Shown here one piece after another: positions 47,885-56,249 of a DNA stretch of 64,000 nucleotides (position 1 is its first letter; the number at the start of each line of letters is the position of its first letter). The stretch comes from Saccharothrix algeriensis (GTDB lineage Bacteria; Actinomycetota; Actinomycetes; Mycobacteriales; Pseudonocardiaceae). A program made the translations under genes and the position numbers. The notes below the pieces were generated by a model, which saw nothing but the letters and a program-made list of their open reading frames with translations, did no database searches and was not told the DNA's origin. The DNA lies in assembly GCF_016907655.1 (NCBI RefSeq), contig NZ_JAFBCL010000001.1:6544001-6608000 (forward strand), in the 5' to 3' direction.

Positions 47885-48544
47885 GTGACCGCCTACGACG
47901 ACCTCGACGCGTTCGAGCACCTGGACACCTCGGCGCTGCCGCCGCGCCAGCAGCGGATCCTGGCCGCGATCCGGGACTGGGTGGTCGAGCACGGCTACGC
48001 GCCGGGCACGCGGGAGATCGGCGACGCGGTCGGCCTGCGGTCGACGTCCTCGGTGGCCAGGCACCTGGCGAGCCTGGAGGAGAAGGGCTTCCTGCGGCGC
48101 GGCGGGTCGCTGTCGCGGCCGATCGACGTGCGGCTGTTCCTGGGCGGGCAACGCGCCGAACCCGCGGGCGACTCGGTCCGCGTGCCGGTGGTCGGCCACA
48201 TCGCCGCGGGCAGCCCCATCGCGGCCGAGGAGCACGTGGACGACGTGCTGACGCTGCCCCGCGACCTCGTCGGGCGCGGTGAGGTCTTCGGGCTGCGGGT
48301 GCGCGGCGACTCGATGGTCGACGCCGCGATCCGCGACGGCGACATCGTCGTGGTGCGGCGGCAGCACGAGGCCCGCTCCGGCCAGGTCGTCGCCGCCGTG
48401 ATCGACGGCGAGGCCACCGTCAAGGTGTACCGGCGCAGCGACGGCCACGTCCGCCTGGAGCCGCGCAACCCCGACTACGACGTGATCGACGGTGACCGGG
48501 CGGTCGTGCTGGGCGTGGTCGTCTCGGTGCTGCGCAGCGTCTGA
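47885..48544 (+). CDS. LexA-family repressor with S24 autoprotease domain
   Basis: 219 residues from GTG. Winged helix-turn-helix: LPPRQQRILAAIRDWVVEHG, TREIGDAVGLRSTSSVARHL. The cleavage bond is Ala108-Gly109 in HIAAGSPIA; catalytic residues are Ser143 in VRGDSMVDAAIRDGD and Lys180 in EATVKVYRR, all in register. It should self-cleave with RecA filaments and derepress DNA-damage genes. Absence of an SOS box upstream and the unusual N-terminus suggest a paralogue rather than the main lexA, which is why no symbol is given. Its neighbours are two STAND/AAA genes on the other strand. Confidence 0.85.
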   Translation: MTAYDDLDAFEHLDTSALPPRQQRILAAIRDWVVEHGYAPGTREIGDAVGLRSTSSVARHLASLEEKGFLRRGGSLSRPIDVRLFLGGQRAEPAGDSVRVPVVGHIAAGSPIAAEEHVDDVLTLPRDLVGRGEVFGLRVRGDSMVDAAIRDGDIVVVRRQHEARSGQVVAAVIDGEATVKVYRRSDGHVRLEPRNPDYDVIDGDRAVVLGVVVSVLRSV

Positions 48545-48546
48545 CC

Positions 48547-48574
48547 GGCCGCCCGGCCGCCGGCGCGGGCGGCC
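48547..48574. terminator. Bidirectional hairpin between lexA-type gene and ATPase operon
   Basis: GGCCGCCCG and its complement CGGGCGGCC with a 10-base loop lie in the 40-base gap between convergent genes. Confidence 0.65.
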
Positions 48575-48584
48575 GCGGCGGTGC

Positions 48585-49856
48585 TCAGAGCGGGTCGAAG
48601 ATGCGGATGTAGCTGCGCATCCGGGGGTCGGTGAAGCGGTAGACCCCCCTGGCCGTGCGCCGCAGGACGGACCGGCCGTCCGCGGCCGCCAGCCGGCGCA
48701 GCGGACCGGCCGGGTCGCGCCCGCCCAGCGCCGCGCGCAGCTGCGTCGTGGTGAACTCGTCGGCGTCCAGCGACGCGGCGGCCACGAGGACGGCGCGGTA
48801 GGAGTCGCTCTGGGAGCGGATGCTCTCGGAGTAGCTGGTGCGCAACGTCTCCTCGGCGTCCTCGACCGCCGTCGTCATGGCCAGGGGCAGCACCGACGGG
48901 TCGATCCGCGACCGGCCGGCCCGGATGGCGTTCTCCGCGCACTTGAGCGCCAGCAGGTGCGTGAAGTGCGGGTAACCCGCGCTGAGCCGGGCGATCCGGC
49001 GGACCACCTCCTCGTCGAACTCCAGCCGCAGCGCGTCGCCGCCGGTGCGCACGATCCGCGACAGGTCCTCCTCGTCCATCGGCTTGAGGTTGGTCTCGCG
49101 CAGCGCGCGCTGCGCGGACGGGTGCGCGTCGGTCAGCCCGGCGGCGGTCTCGGCGATCCCGACCAGCATCAGCTTGAACCCGGCGGCCTCGTCGCTGAGG
49201 TGCTTGATCAGCTCGGCGATCTTGCGGCGGGTGGTCCCGTCCGCCACGACGTCCAGTTCGTCGATCAGCACGAAACCCCGCAGCCGGGCCAGGCGCCGCG
49301 CCGCTTCGGCGGCCCCGACCACCCCGCCCGGCCGGTGGGTCGTCTCGACGCCCCGCTGCTGCTCGCGTCCGAGCGTCAGGCCCGCGTGCGAGAACTCCGC
49401 CTTGCCGGTCACCGACCGCTGGGTCGTGTACTCGACCAGCCCCACGTCCACCCCGGCCGCGAGCAGCGGCCCGGCGAAGATCGACTCGAAGGTGTCGGCG
49501 TGGTCGCAGCGGTGGCGGAAGAACTGCTGCTCCACCGTGGTCGCCTGGAGGAACGCGTGGGTCACCGCGTTGGCCAGCGAGCTCTTGCCCACCCCGCGCG
49601 AGCCGTAGAGCAGGGCGTGCTGGCCGGGCGTGTTGAGCACCGCGATGAGGTTGCCGACCTCCTTCCGGCGACCGGCCAGCGCCTCACCGGGCTTGACGGG
49701 CTGGTGCGGCGTGAAGACCTCGCGCACCCCGGACTCCACGATCGCCGCCTCGTGCGCCAGGTCGAAGTGGTCGCCGACCAGCGGGCCGGCCGCGTAGGTG
49801 TAGGTCTGGCGCGGCCGGAACCTGCCCAGGGGGCGCCACCCCTGCGCGCCGCTCAC
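48585..49856 (-). CDS. Orc1/Cdc6-like AAA ATPase
   Basis: 423 residues from a GTG that overlaps the upstream stop by four bases. AAA core: ALAGRRKEVGNLIAVLNTPG, Walker A LLYGSRGVGKSSLANAV, Walker B FVLIDELDVVAD, sensor-1 region KLMLVGIAETAAGL. The C-terminal part (from about 330) looks like a winged-helix lid (DEFTTTQLRAALGGRDPAGP, VLRRTARGVYRFTDPRMRS), as in Orc1/Cdc6 and related effector ATPases. It is the second gene of a two-gene operon with an NB-ARC/TPR sensor-like protein. This pairing suggests a sensing/effector unit; replication function is unlikely. Confidence 0.8.
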   Translation of the reverse strand: MSGAQGWRPLGRFRPRQTYTYAAGPLVGDHFDLAHEAAIVESGVREVFTPHQPVKPGEALAGRRKEVGNLIAVLNTPGQHALLYGSRGVGKSSLANAVTHAFLQATTVEQQFFRHRCDHADTFESIFAGPLLAAGVDVGLVEYTTQRSVTGKAEFSHAGLTLGREQQRGVETTHRPGGVVGAAEAARRLARLRGFVLIDELDVVADGTTRRKIAELIKHLSDEAAGFKLMLVGIAETAAGLTDAHPSAQRALRETNLKPMDEEDLSRIVRTGGDALRLEFDEEVVRRIARLSAGYPHFTHLLALKCAENAIRAGRSRIDPSVLPLAMTTAVEDAEETLRTSYSESIRSQSDSYRAVLVAAASLDADEFTTTQLRAALGGRDPAGPLRRLAAADGRSVLRRTARGVYRFTDPRMRSYIRIFDPL

Positions 49857-52444
49857 CGCCGCCTCCGGTCGAGCAGTTCGCGGTCCAGCGCGAGGTTGTG
49901 CAACGAGCCCGCGGTGTCGGGGTGGTCGTCGCCGAGGGTCCGGCGGAACCGCTCGGAGGTGTCCTCGTCCAGCGCCAGCGCCTCCTCCAGCCGGCCCAGC
50001 TTCCGGTAGTCGTCGGCGAGGTTGTTGGCCGCCAGGAGGGTCGACGGGTGGTCGTCCCCGAGGACTTCGCGGGACCGGTCGAGCGTGTCCCGACCCAGGG
50101 CGACGGCGCCGTCCACGTCGCCCAGCGCGGAGAGGTTCGCCGCGAGGTTCAGGGCGGCGGTCAGCGTGTCGGGGTGGTCGGGGCCCAGGATCCCGCGGTA
50201 CTTGCGCAGCACGTCCTGGTGCGCCGCCCGCGCCCGCTCCAGTTCGCCCGCCTCGACCAGCATCGCCGCGAAGCTGCCGGTGGCCAGCAGCGTCCGGGGG
50301 TGCGCCGGTCCCAGCACCTGCCTGCTCTGCCGCACGACCCGCTCCAGCAGCGACAGCGCGTGGCCGCGGTCCCCGTGCTCGAACAGCGCTTCGGCCAGGT
50401 TGGCCTGCGCCGCCAGCGCGTCCCGGTCGTCGGGGCCGAGCACCTCGACGGCCTGGTCGACGACCGACGACAGCAGGGAGAGCGCCTCGGCCGGTCGGCC
50501 CCCGTCCCGCAGCAGCGCCGCGAGGCCGGTCGCCGCGGCGAGCCGCGCGGGGTGGGTGGCGGTCGAGTCGCCGTGGACCACTTCGCGCAGCAGCCGCAGC
50601 GCCGTGTCCTGGTGGCCCGCGTCCCGGAGCGCGTCGGCGTACCCGGTGGCCGCCTCGGCGGCTTCCGCGCTGTCGACGCCGAAGGAGTCGACCGCCGAGC
50701 GGTACCTCCGCTCCAGGACGGCCAGGCGTCCTCGCGCGCGCGAGTCGACGTGGATGCGCAGCAGGGCCGACCGCTGCTCCCGGACCCGCGCCGCCTCCGC
50801 CGCCCTCCCGGCGTCGGTCAGGTAGTCCGCCGCGCCGGCCAGCAGCCGACCGGCTTCGTGGGAGACCTCGTGCAGCGGTCGGTGGGGCTCGCAGGCGGCC
50901 AGCACGTGCGGCAGCGCCCGTTCCCACGCCGCGCGGGAGGCCCGGTCCGCGGTCGGGTCGTCGGGCAGCGCGGCGAACAGCACCCGCACCGCCGTGCCGG
51001 CCCACGTCCCCGGCCGCCGCTCGCGCTGCTGGGCGTAGTCGCGCAGCTCCGCGGCGGAGTGCCGGTGCACGGTCAGCGCGCCGGCGGCCACCTCCACGAA
51101 CCCCAGCTGCCGCAGCGAACCCACGGCCTCCGCGATCGCCAGCGACGGCGCGGTCCCCCGCACGGGGTCGGGCAGCAGGTCCAGGTGCCCGGTGAACAGC
51201 GAGTAGGGCACGGGTCCGGGCGCGAGCCAGGCGGCGAGGGTGAGCACCTGCCAGGCCAGCGGGTCGCGGGTCGCCAGGTCCTCGACCACCACCCGGAGGG
51301 CCGCCGCCGTCGACAGCGCGACCTCCCGGCCGGACGACCCGCCCGGCCAGGACCGGCCCACGGCGTCCAGCCGCCGCAGGAAGTCGCGCGCGGTCCCGCC
51401 GCTGCGCTCCAGGTGGGCCGCCGCGACGCCCAGGGCCAGCGGGTGGCCGCCCACCCGCCCGGCCAGCCGCCTGGCGTCCTCGTCGTCCACCCGCGAAGCC
51501 CGGTCGCGCAGGAAGCGCACCGACTCGACCGGGTCGAACGGCGGCACGAAGACCAGGTCGCCCGGCAGGTCGTGCCGCCGGCTGGTGATCAGCACCCGGC
51601 CGGGGAGGCCGAGCAGGGGGGTGACCGACGCCGGGTCGACCACGTCGTCCAGCACCACCAACCAGTCGCCGCGGAGGTCGGTCAGCGCGGCGCGCAGCGC
51701 CTCGACCGGGTCACCCCGGCCCGGGTCGGCCCCCAGGGCGGTGGCGAGGTCCGCCAGCGCGTCCGGGACCGCCTCCGGGGTCGAGCACGACACCCACCAG
51801 GCCAGCTCCAGCCGGTCGCGCACCCGGTGGGCGTGCTCGACGGCGATGGCGGACTTCCCGATGCCGGCGGGCCCGCTCAGCAGCGAGGTCCGGCCGTGCT
51901 CCAGCTCCTGCAGGACGTCCTCGCGGCCGGTGAACCGCGGGTTGCGCGCCGGGATCGACGACAGCCGGCGGGCGGCGCCGGGCGATCCGGCCCGCAGCGC
52001 CGACAGCGCTTCGCGCACCGCCGTGTGAAGCTGCTCCGGCGAGGAGACCGTGGCGGTGACGGCCGAGGCGGCGCGCAACTGGCGGCGGAAGCCCTCCTGC
52101 CGTGCGCCGTGCTCGGGGTCGGCGAAGATCCGGGCCGGGCCGACGGTGTCCTCGCCGAGCAGGAACACCAGGCGCGGCAGGCCCAGCACCCCGGCCCGCT
52201 CGAAGTCCGCCTCGGTGGTCGACAGCCCGGAGCGCCCGTCCGGTGGGCCGTGGCGGAAGCCCACGACCGCGACCAGCGCGTCGGCCGCGTGCAGCTCCTC
52301 GGGCCGGCCGGACACGACCGGCGCCGGCCCGCAGGCCCGCCGGACCTCGTCGGCGAACGAGCGGTCCTCGGGGTACTCATCCAGTTCGGGCGTGTGGCTC
52401 AGGTACACCCTGAACGGCCTCGGCGGGACCATGGTCGACATCAT
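49853..52444 (-). CDS. NLR-like protein: DUF4062-type domain, NB-ARC ATPase, TPR repeats
   Basis: 863 residues from ATG; two further in-frame ATGs follow closely. Residues about 5-150 resemble DUF4062/TIR-like folds (FRVYLSHTPELDE, DALVAVVGFRHGPPDGRSGL, TEADFERAGVLGLPRLVFLL). About 155-420 is NB-ARC: RFTGREDVLQELE, Walker A LLSGPAGIGKSAIAVEHAHR, Walker B WLVVLDDVVD, RVLITSRRHDLPG and a GLPL-like HPLALGVAAAHLE. About 560-863 is a TPR array of 42-residue units (core REVLGDDHPSTLLAANNLAD). Unlike the protein at 31.5 kb, its P-loop lysine is intact. Coupled to the AAA ATPase by a 4-base overlap. Likely a STAND signalling or defence protein. Confidence 0.85.
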   Translation of the reverse strand: MMSTMVPPRPFRVYLSHTPELDEYPEDRSFADEVRRACGPAPVVSGRPEELHAADALVAVVGFRHGPPDGRSGLSTTEADFERAGVLGLPRLVFLLGEDTVGPARIFADPEHGARQEGFRRQLRAASAVTATVSSPEQLHTAVREALSALRAGSPGAARRLSSIPARNPRFTGREDVLQELEHGRTSLLSGPAGIGKSAIAVEHAHRVRDRLELAWWVSCSTPEAVPDALADLATALGADPGRGDPVEALRAALTDLRGDWLVVLDDVVDPASVTPLLGLPGRVLITSRRHDLPGDLVFVPPFDPVESVRFLRDRASRVDDEDARRLAGRVGGHPLALGVAAAHLERSGGTARDFLRRLDAVGRSWPGGSSGREVALSTAAALRVVVEDLATRDPLAWQVLTLAAWLAPGPVPYSLFTGHLDLLPDPVRGTAPSLAIAEAVGSLRQLGFVEVAAGALTVHRHSAAELRDYAQQRERRPGTWAGTAVRVLFAALPDDPTADRASRAAWERALPHVLAACEPHRPLHEVSHEAGRLLAGAADYLTDAGRAAEAARVREQRSALLRIHVDSRARGRLAVLERRYRSAVDSFGVDSAEAAEAATGYADALRDAGHQDTALRLLREVVHGDSTATHPARLAAATGLAALLRDGGRPAEALSLLSSVVDQAVEVLGPDDRDALAAQANLAEALFEHGDRGHALSLLERVVRQSRQVLGPAHPRTLLATGSFAAMLVEAGELERARAAHQDVLRKYRGILGPDHPDTLTAALNLAANLSALGDVDGAVALGRDTLDRSREVLGDDHPSTLLAANNLADDYRKLGRLEEALALDEDTSERFRRTLGDDHPDTAGSLHNLALDRELLDRRRR

Positions 52445-52845
52445 CCCAGGCGGGCGGCGGCCCGCGGGGCCGCACCGCCGGGCGCGTCGGACGCCGCGCC
52501 CGGCCCGTCGCGGGTCCGCCCGTGCCGGTGGACCCGCCCGCCGCCGCGCCCGGACCGGTCAAGCGGTGCGAGTTCACCCCCACCCCGGACAACCCGGCCG
52601 CCGAGCCCGTCCGCCCGCCCCGTCCGCCCGCCCCGGCCGACGGCCCCCACCCGGGGCACCGCGACCGCGGATCCTGCGGGGCCGACCCTGCCGTTCCGAC
52701 CGGATCCCCGCGGGCCGGCGCTCCGCCGCCCGCGTCGGTTCTGTCCGGTATGCCGTTATGCGTCAAGCCTGCGCATGGGTTACCGTGCGGGCCACGGCCT
52801 GCGGCACCCCCGACCCCCGCAAGCCTGCGGGAAGCGAGGTCACCG
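52445..52845. other. Divergent intergenic region upstream of terC
   Basis: About 400 bases between the NLR-like gene and the TerC gene. The stretch 52735-52800 is AT-richer and probably contains the terC promoter. The yybP-ykoY (manganese) riboswitch often found before terC genes was looked for by its GGGGAGUAG-type motif and not seen. A repeated AAGCCTGCG occurs twice (near 52769 and 52821). No gene supported. Confidence 0.5.
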
Positions 52846-53856
52846 GTGCTGGAGATCGACACCCTCACCTGGGCGGTCACCGTCGGCCTGATCCTGTTGC
52901 TGCTCGCGATCGACCTGGTGGTCGCCGCGCTGCGCCCGCACCGGGTCGGGTTCGGCGAGGCCACCGCGTGGTCGGTGTTCTACATCCTGGTCGCGGTCGG
53001 CTTCGGGGTGTGGCTCACGCTCGCCCACGGCGGCGGGTTCGGCACCGAGTACTTCGCCGGCTACATCGTCGAGAAGAGCCTCTCGGTCGACAACCTGTTC
53101 GTGTTCGTGATCATCATGACCACGTTCGCGGTGCCCGAGGAGCACCAGCACAAGGTGCTGACCTTCGGCATCGTGCTCGCCCTGCTCATGCGGGCGGTGT
53201 TCATCGCGCTCGGCGCGACGCTGCTGTCGCTGTTCTCCTTCATGTTCCTGGTCTTCGGCCTGCTGCTGATCTACACGGCCGTCCAGCTCTTCCGGCACCG
53301 CAACGAGGACCCGGACGTGGAGAACAACGCGGTGGTGCGCACCGCGCGCCGCCTGCTGCCGCTGTCCACCGAGTACGACGGCGGCCGGCTCACGACCAGG
53401 GTGGACGGCCGGCGCCTGGCCACCCCGCTGGTCGTGGTGCTCGTCGCGATCGGCGGCATCGACCTGCTGTTCGCGCTGGACTCCATCCCCGCGGTCTTCG
53501 GCGTGACCGAGGAGCCGTTCATCGTGTTCACCGCCAACGCGTTCGCGCTGCTCGGCCTGCGCGCGCTGTTCTTCCTGGTGAAGGGCCTGCTCGACCGGCT
53601 GGTGTACCTGTCGACCGGTCTCGCGGTGATCCTGGCGTTCATCGGGGTGAAGCTGATCCTGCACTGGGCGCACGTCGACCTCTCGCCGAGCGTGCCCGAG
53701 ATCGCCACCCCGGTCAGCCTGGGCGTGATCATCGGCATCCTGGCCCTGGTGACGGTGGCCAGCCTGGTCAAGACCCGCCGCGACCCGACCGCCAAGGCCC
53801 ACCCCGGCTCGCTGCGCGCGGGTCGGTCGGTCCAGGACGCCGAGGACGACCGCTAG
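52846..53856 (+). CDS. TerC-family integral membrane protein
   Basis: 336 residues from GTG, with a GAGGT ribosome-binding site. Eight or nine hydrophobic helices plus the TerC hallmarks YIVEKSLSVDNLFVFVIIMT and GGIDLLFALDSIPAVFGVTE, whose acidic residues lie in the membrane. Family members are implicated in tellurite resistance and in manganese/calcium handling and metalation of exported proteins. A charged C-terminal tail follows the last helix. Monocistronic, ending at a hairpin. Confidence 0.92.
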   Translation: MLEIDTLTWAVTVGLILLLLAIDLVVAALRPHRVGFGEATAWSVFYILVAVGFGVWLTLAHGGGFGTEYFAGYIVEKSLSVDNLFVFVIIMTTFAVPEEHQHKVLTFGIVLALLMRAVFIALGATLLSLFSFMFLVFGLLLIYTAVQLFRHRNEDPDVENNAVVRTARRLLPLSTEYDGGRLTTRVDGRRLATPLVVVLVAIGGIDLLFALDSIPAVFGVTEEPFIVFTANAFALLGLRALFFLVKGLLDRLVYLSTGLAVILAFIGVKLILHWAHVDLSPSVPEIATPVSLGVIIGILALVTVASLVKTRRDPTAKAHPGSLRAGRSVQDAEDDR

Positions 53857-53859
53857 CCG

Positions 53860-53880
53860 GTCCGTCCACACCGGACGGAC
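53860..53880. terminator. Hairpin between convergent terC and thiol-transferase genes
   Basis: GTCCGTCC, five-base loop, GGACGGAC: perfect 8-base stem four bases after the terC stop. Confidence 0.6.
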
Positions 53881-53923
53881 GGCCGGGCGGCCCGCCGGCC
53901 GGCGCCCCCTCGACCGCGGCCCG

Positions 53924-54988
53924 TCAGCGCAGCGGGGTGTGCGCCGGGTCCACCCGCTCGCGCGGGTCGACCGGCGCGGGCGGGGCGCCCTCGCCGAACG
54001 GCCGGCCGCCGAGCGCCTCCCGCCCGTGCGGGGTGACCCACCCGGACAGGTCCGGTCCGACGGGGACGATGCCGTTGGGGTTGATGTCGCCGTGCACGAC
54101 GTAGTAGTGCCGCTTGATCTGGTCGAAGTCCACGGTGTCGCCGAAGCCGGGCGTCTGGAACAGGTCCCGGGCGTAGCCCCACAGGTTGGGCAGCTCGGCC
54201 AGCTTCTGGCGGTTGCACTTGAAGTGCCCGTGGTAGACCGGGTCGAAGCGGACGAGGGTGGTGAACAGCCGCACGTCGGCCTCGGTGATCGTGTCGCCGA
54301 CCAGGTACCGCCGGTCGGCCAGCCGTTCCTCCAGCCAGTCCAGGGCGGTCCACAGCCGCTCGTAGGCGGAGTCGTAGGCTTCCTGGCTGCCCGCGAAACC
54401 GCACCGGTACACGCCGTTGTTGACCTCGGTGAAGACCCGCCGGTTGACGGCGTCGATCTCCTCGCGGTGCTCGGCGGGCAGCAGGTCGGGCGCGCCCTCG
54501 CGGTGGTGCGCGCGCCACTGCGTGGACAGGTCGAGCGTGATCCGCGGGAAGTCGTTGGTCACCACCGCGCCGGTCGTCGTGTCCACGATGGCCGGCACCG
54601 TGATCCCGCGCGGGTAGCCCGGCTCGCGCCGGAAGTAGGCTTCCTGGAGGCGTTCGATGCCCAGCACCGGGTCGCGCCCGCCGGGGTCGAGGTCGAAGGT
54701 CCACGAGCGGGCGTCGTGCGTGGGCCCGACCAGGCCCATCGGGAGCGCGTCCTCCAGGCCGAGCAGGCGGCGGACGATGATGGCGCGGTTGGCCCACGGG
54801 CACGCGCGGGCCGCGATCAACCGGTAGCGCCCGGGTTCGACGGGGAACCCGTCACGGCCGTCGGCGGTGATCCGGGTGGTGATGTAGTTGGTGTCGCGGG
54901 TGTACTCCTTGCCCTTGACCGAGTACGTGCCGCCCCGGCCGTGCTCCGGGTTGCCGCCGGTCTCCGCGTCCTGCGCAGTCTCGCTCAC
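53924..54988 (-). CDS. YqjG/ECM4-type S-thiolyl hydroquinone reductase (GST fold)
   Basis: 354 residues from GTG. The nucleophilic cysteine lies in YRLIAARACPWANRAIIVRR, the typical site of glutathionyl-hydroquinone reductases (GS-HQRs; Xi/omega GST class). Other class marks: GITVPAIVDTTTGAVVTNDF, RVFTEVNNGVYRCGFAGSQE, and VRFDPVYHGHFKCN. These enzymes remove glutathione from conjugated quinones. Actinobacteria generally use mycothiol instead of glutathione, so mycothiol is the likelier thiol here; that is inference. It is a stand-alone gene. Confidence 0.9.
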   Translation of the reverse strand: MSETAQDAETGGNPEHGRGGTYSVKGKEYTRDTNYITTRITADGRDGFPVEPGRYRLIAARACPWANRAIIVRRLLGLEDALPMGLVGPTHDARSWTFDLDPGGRDPVLGIERLQEAYFRREPGYPRGITVPAIVDTTTGAVVTNDFPRITLDLSTQWRAHHREGAPDLLPAEHREEIDAVNRRVFTEVNNGVYRCGFAGSQEAYDSAYERLWTALDWLEERLADRRYLVGDTITEADVRLFTTLVRFDPVYHGHFKCNRQKLAELPNLWGYARDLFQTPGFGDTVDFDQIKRHYYVVHGDINPNGIVPVGPDLSGWVTPHGREALGGRPFGEGAPPAPVDPRERVDPAHTPLR

Positions 54989-55093
54989 GAGTGGCGAGCC
55001 TACGCCGTCCCGCTGGGCGGCGGCCCGGCCCGCACGCGGCGTGAGACCGGGAACACCGCGGGTGACAAGGGGTTCCGGTGAGCCGGTGCGTCG

Positions 55094-55522
55094 TCAGTGG
55101 ACGGTCGCGGGCCACGCGACGTCGCGCGGCTCGGCGCCGGCCAGGGCGGCCAGCGCGGTCAGCGCCCGGTCGGCCCACTCGTCGAGCCGGTGGCGCGGCA
55201 GGCCCTCGGGGCCGGTGAGGCGCAGGTCCACCGCGCTGCGGTGCGGCGCGATGCGCAGGACCCGCAGCCTGCCCGCGTAGGTCGGCGTCGCCTCGCTGGC
55301 CCACGTCACGCGCAGGTGCTCCCAGTCGATCGCGATCCGCCGCTCCACCACCTCGTCGCGGTGGGTCCACAGCCGCAGCAGGTCGGGCCCGTACCGCTCG
55401 ACCTCCACGCCGGGCGGCAGCCAGGAGGACAGGTTGTCCAGGTCCGTGACGATGTCGAACACGACCTCCGCGCCCGCGGGCATGGCGCGGGCGCAGGTCG
55501 ACGTGCCGTGCGCCGCGGTCAT
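55094..55522 (-). CDS. SRPBCC-fold (polyketide cyclase/dehydrase-like) protein
   Basis: 142 residues from ATG. The N-terminal strand-helix AEVVFDIVTDLDNLSSWLPP and the C-terminal helix RLDEWADRALTALAAL match the START/SRPBCC helix-grip fold; WASEATPTYAGRLRVLRIAP forms central strands. These proteins bind hydrophobic ligands; no catalytic residues can be assigned. Its ATG overlaps the upstream small gene's stop by four bases. Confidence 0.78.
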   Translation of the reverse strand: MTAAHGTSTCARAMPAGAEVVFDIVTDLDNLSSWLPPGVEVERYGPDLLRLWTHRDEVVERRIAIDWEHLRVTWASEATPTYAGRLRVLRIAPHRSAVDLRLTGPEGLPRHRLDEWADRALTALAALAGAEPRDVAWPATVH

Positions 55523-55743
55523 GCGGTCCGCGTCGGCACGCACAGGCCGCCCAGCCGGTGGTGGGCCAGGCGGTGCAGCATCTCGCCCAGCGCCTCGGGC
55601 ACGACCTGGCCGTCCAGGTCGCGCCGCGCCGCGAACACCGTGTCGGCCACGACCTTGCGCGACAGCGTTCCGCTGAACTCGGCGGCGAGCCGGACGACGA
55701 CCTGCCTGCACAGCAGGTCGCCCGGGTAGTCGTCAGGGTGCAC
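55519..55743 (-). CDS. Small three-helix-bundle dimerisation-domain-like protein
   Basis: 74 residues from GTG with AAGGAG six bases upstream. The sequence LLCRQVVVRLAAEFSGTLSR, VVADTVFAARRDLD and VPEALGEMLHRLAHHRL predicts three amphipathic helices, like the 'three-helix bundle dimerisation' domains of actinobacteria. First gene of a two-gene operon with the SRPBCC protein. Function unknown. Confidence 0.7.
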   Translation of the reverse strand: MHPDDYPGDLLCRQVVVRLAAEFSGTLSRKVVADTVFAARRDLDGQVVPEALGEMLHRLAHHRLGGLCVPTRTA

Positions 55744-55832
55744 GTCTGCTCCTTTCCGGAGTGCGGGGGATCGGCTCCATCCTCCGGGAAGTGCCTGGTG
55801 GTGGACCTGACGAGTAGCTGACGATCGGCCCT

Positions 55833-56249
55833 TCAGGGCCGCGGCCCGGCCGGCGCGCCGCCGGCGGCGGGGGCCGGTGCGGGCGCCGACGCGGCGGCGG
55901 GGGCCGCTGCGGGGACCGGTGCAGGGGCCGCTGCGGGTGCCGCTGCGGGCGTCGCCGCGGGTGCCGCTGCGGGCGTCGCCGCGGGAGCCGTGCCGGTTGC
56001 CTGCCCGGGTGTCGGCCCGGGTGTCGGCTCGGGGGTGGGGGTCGGTGTCGTCGGCGTGGCGGTGGGCGTCGACGGGGTGGGGGAGGGCGACGAGCGCGGG
56101 TCGGGCCGCTGGGTGAGCGTCGGGGTGGACGCCGGGCCCGCCGTGGAGGTCACCAGCGGCTGCGGCTCGTCCTGGGCCGTGACCCCGCAGCCGGCCAGGC
56201 CGAGGCCGGCCGCCAGCGCCACCCCGGCGAGCGCGACCGCCGCCCTCAT
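55833..56249 (-). CDS. Pro/Ala/Thr-rich lipoprotein coupled to the sensor kinase
   Basis: 138 residues from ATG overlapping the kinase stop by four bases. Signal peptide with lipobox ALAAGLGLAGCG (Cys21) anchors the protein outside the membrane. The rest is low complexity: a Pro/Thr/Ser stretch (about 45-80), then degenerate AAAPAATP repeats to the C-terminus. Coupling to a kinase operon suggests an accessory sensor or cell-wall-spanning stalk. No structured domain is seen. Confidence 0.75.
   Translation of the reverse strand: MRAAVALAGVALAAGLGLAGCGVTAQDEPQPLVTSTAGPASTPTLTQRPDPRSSPSPTPSTPTATPTTPTPTPEPTPGPTPGQATGTAPAATPAAAPAATPAAAPAAAPAPVPAAAPAAASAPAPAPAAGGAPAGPRP

Noticed and set aside
52445..52845. 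yybP-ykoY manganese riboswitch before terC
   Set aside because: Expected because of the gene family, but the conserved core motif could not be found by eye.
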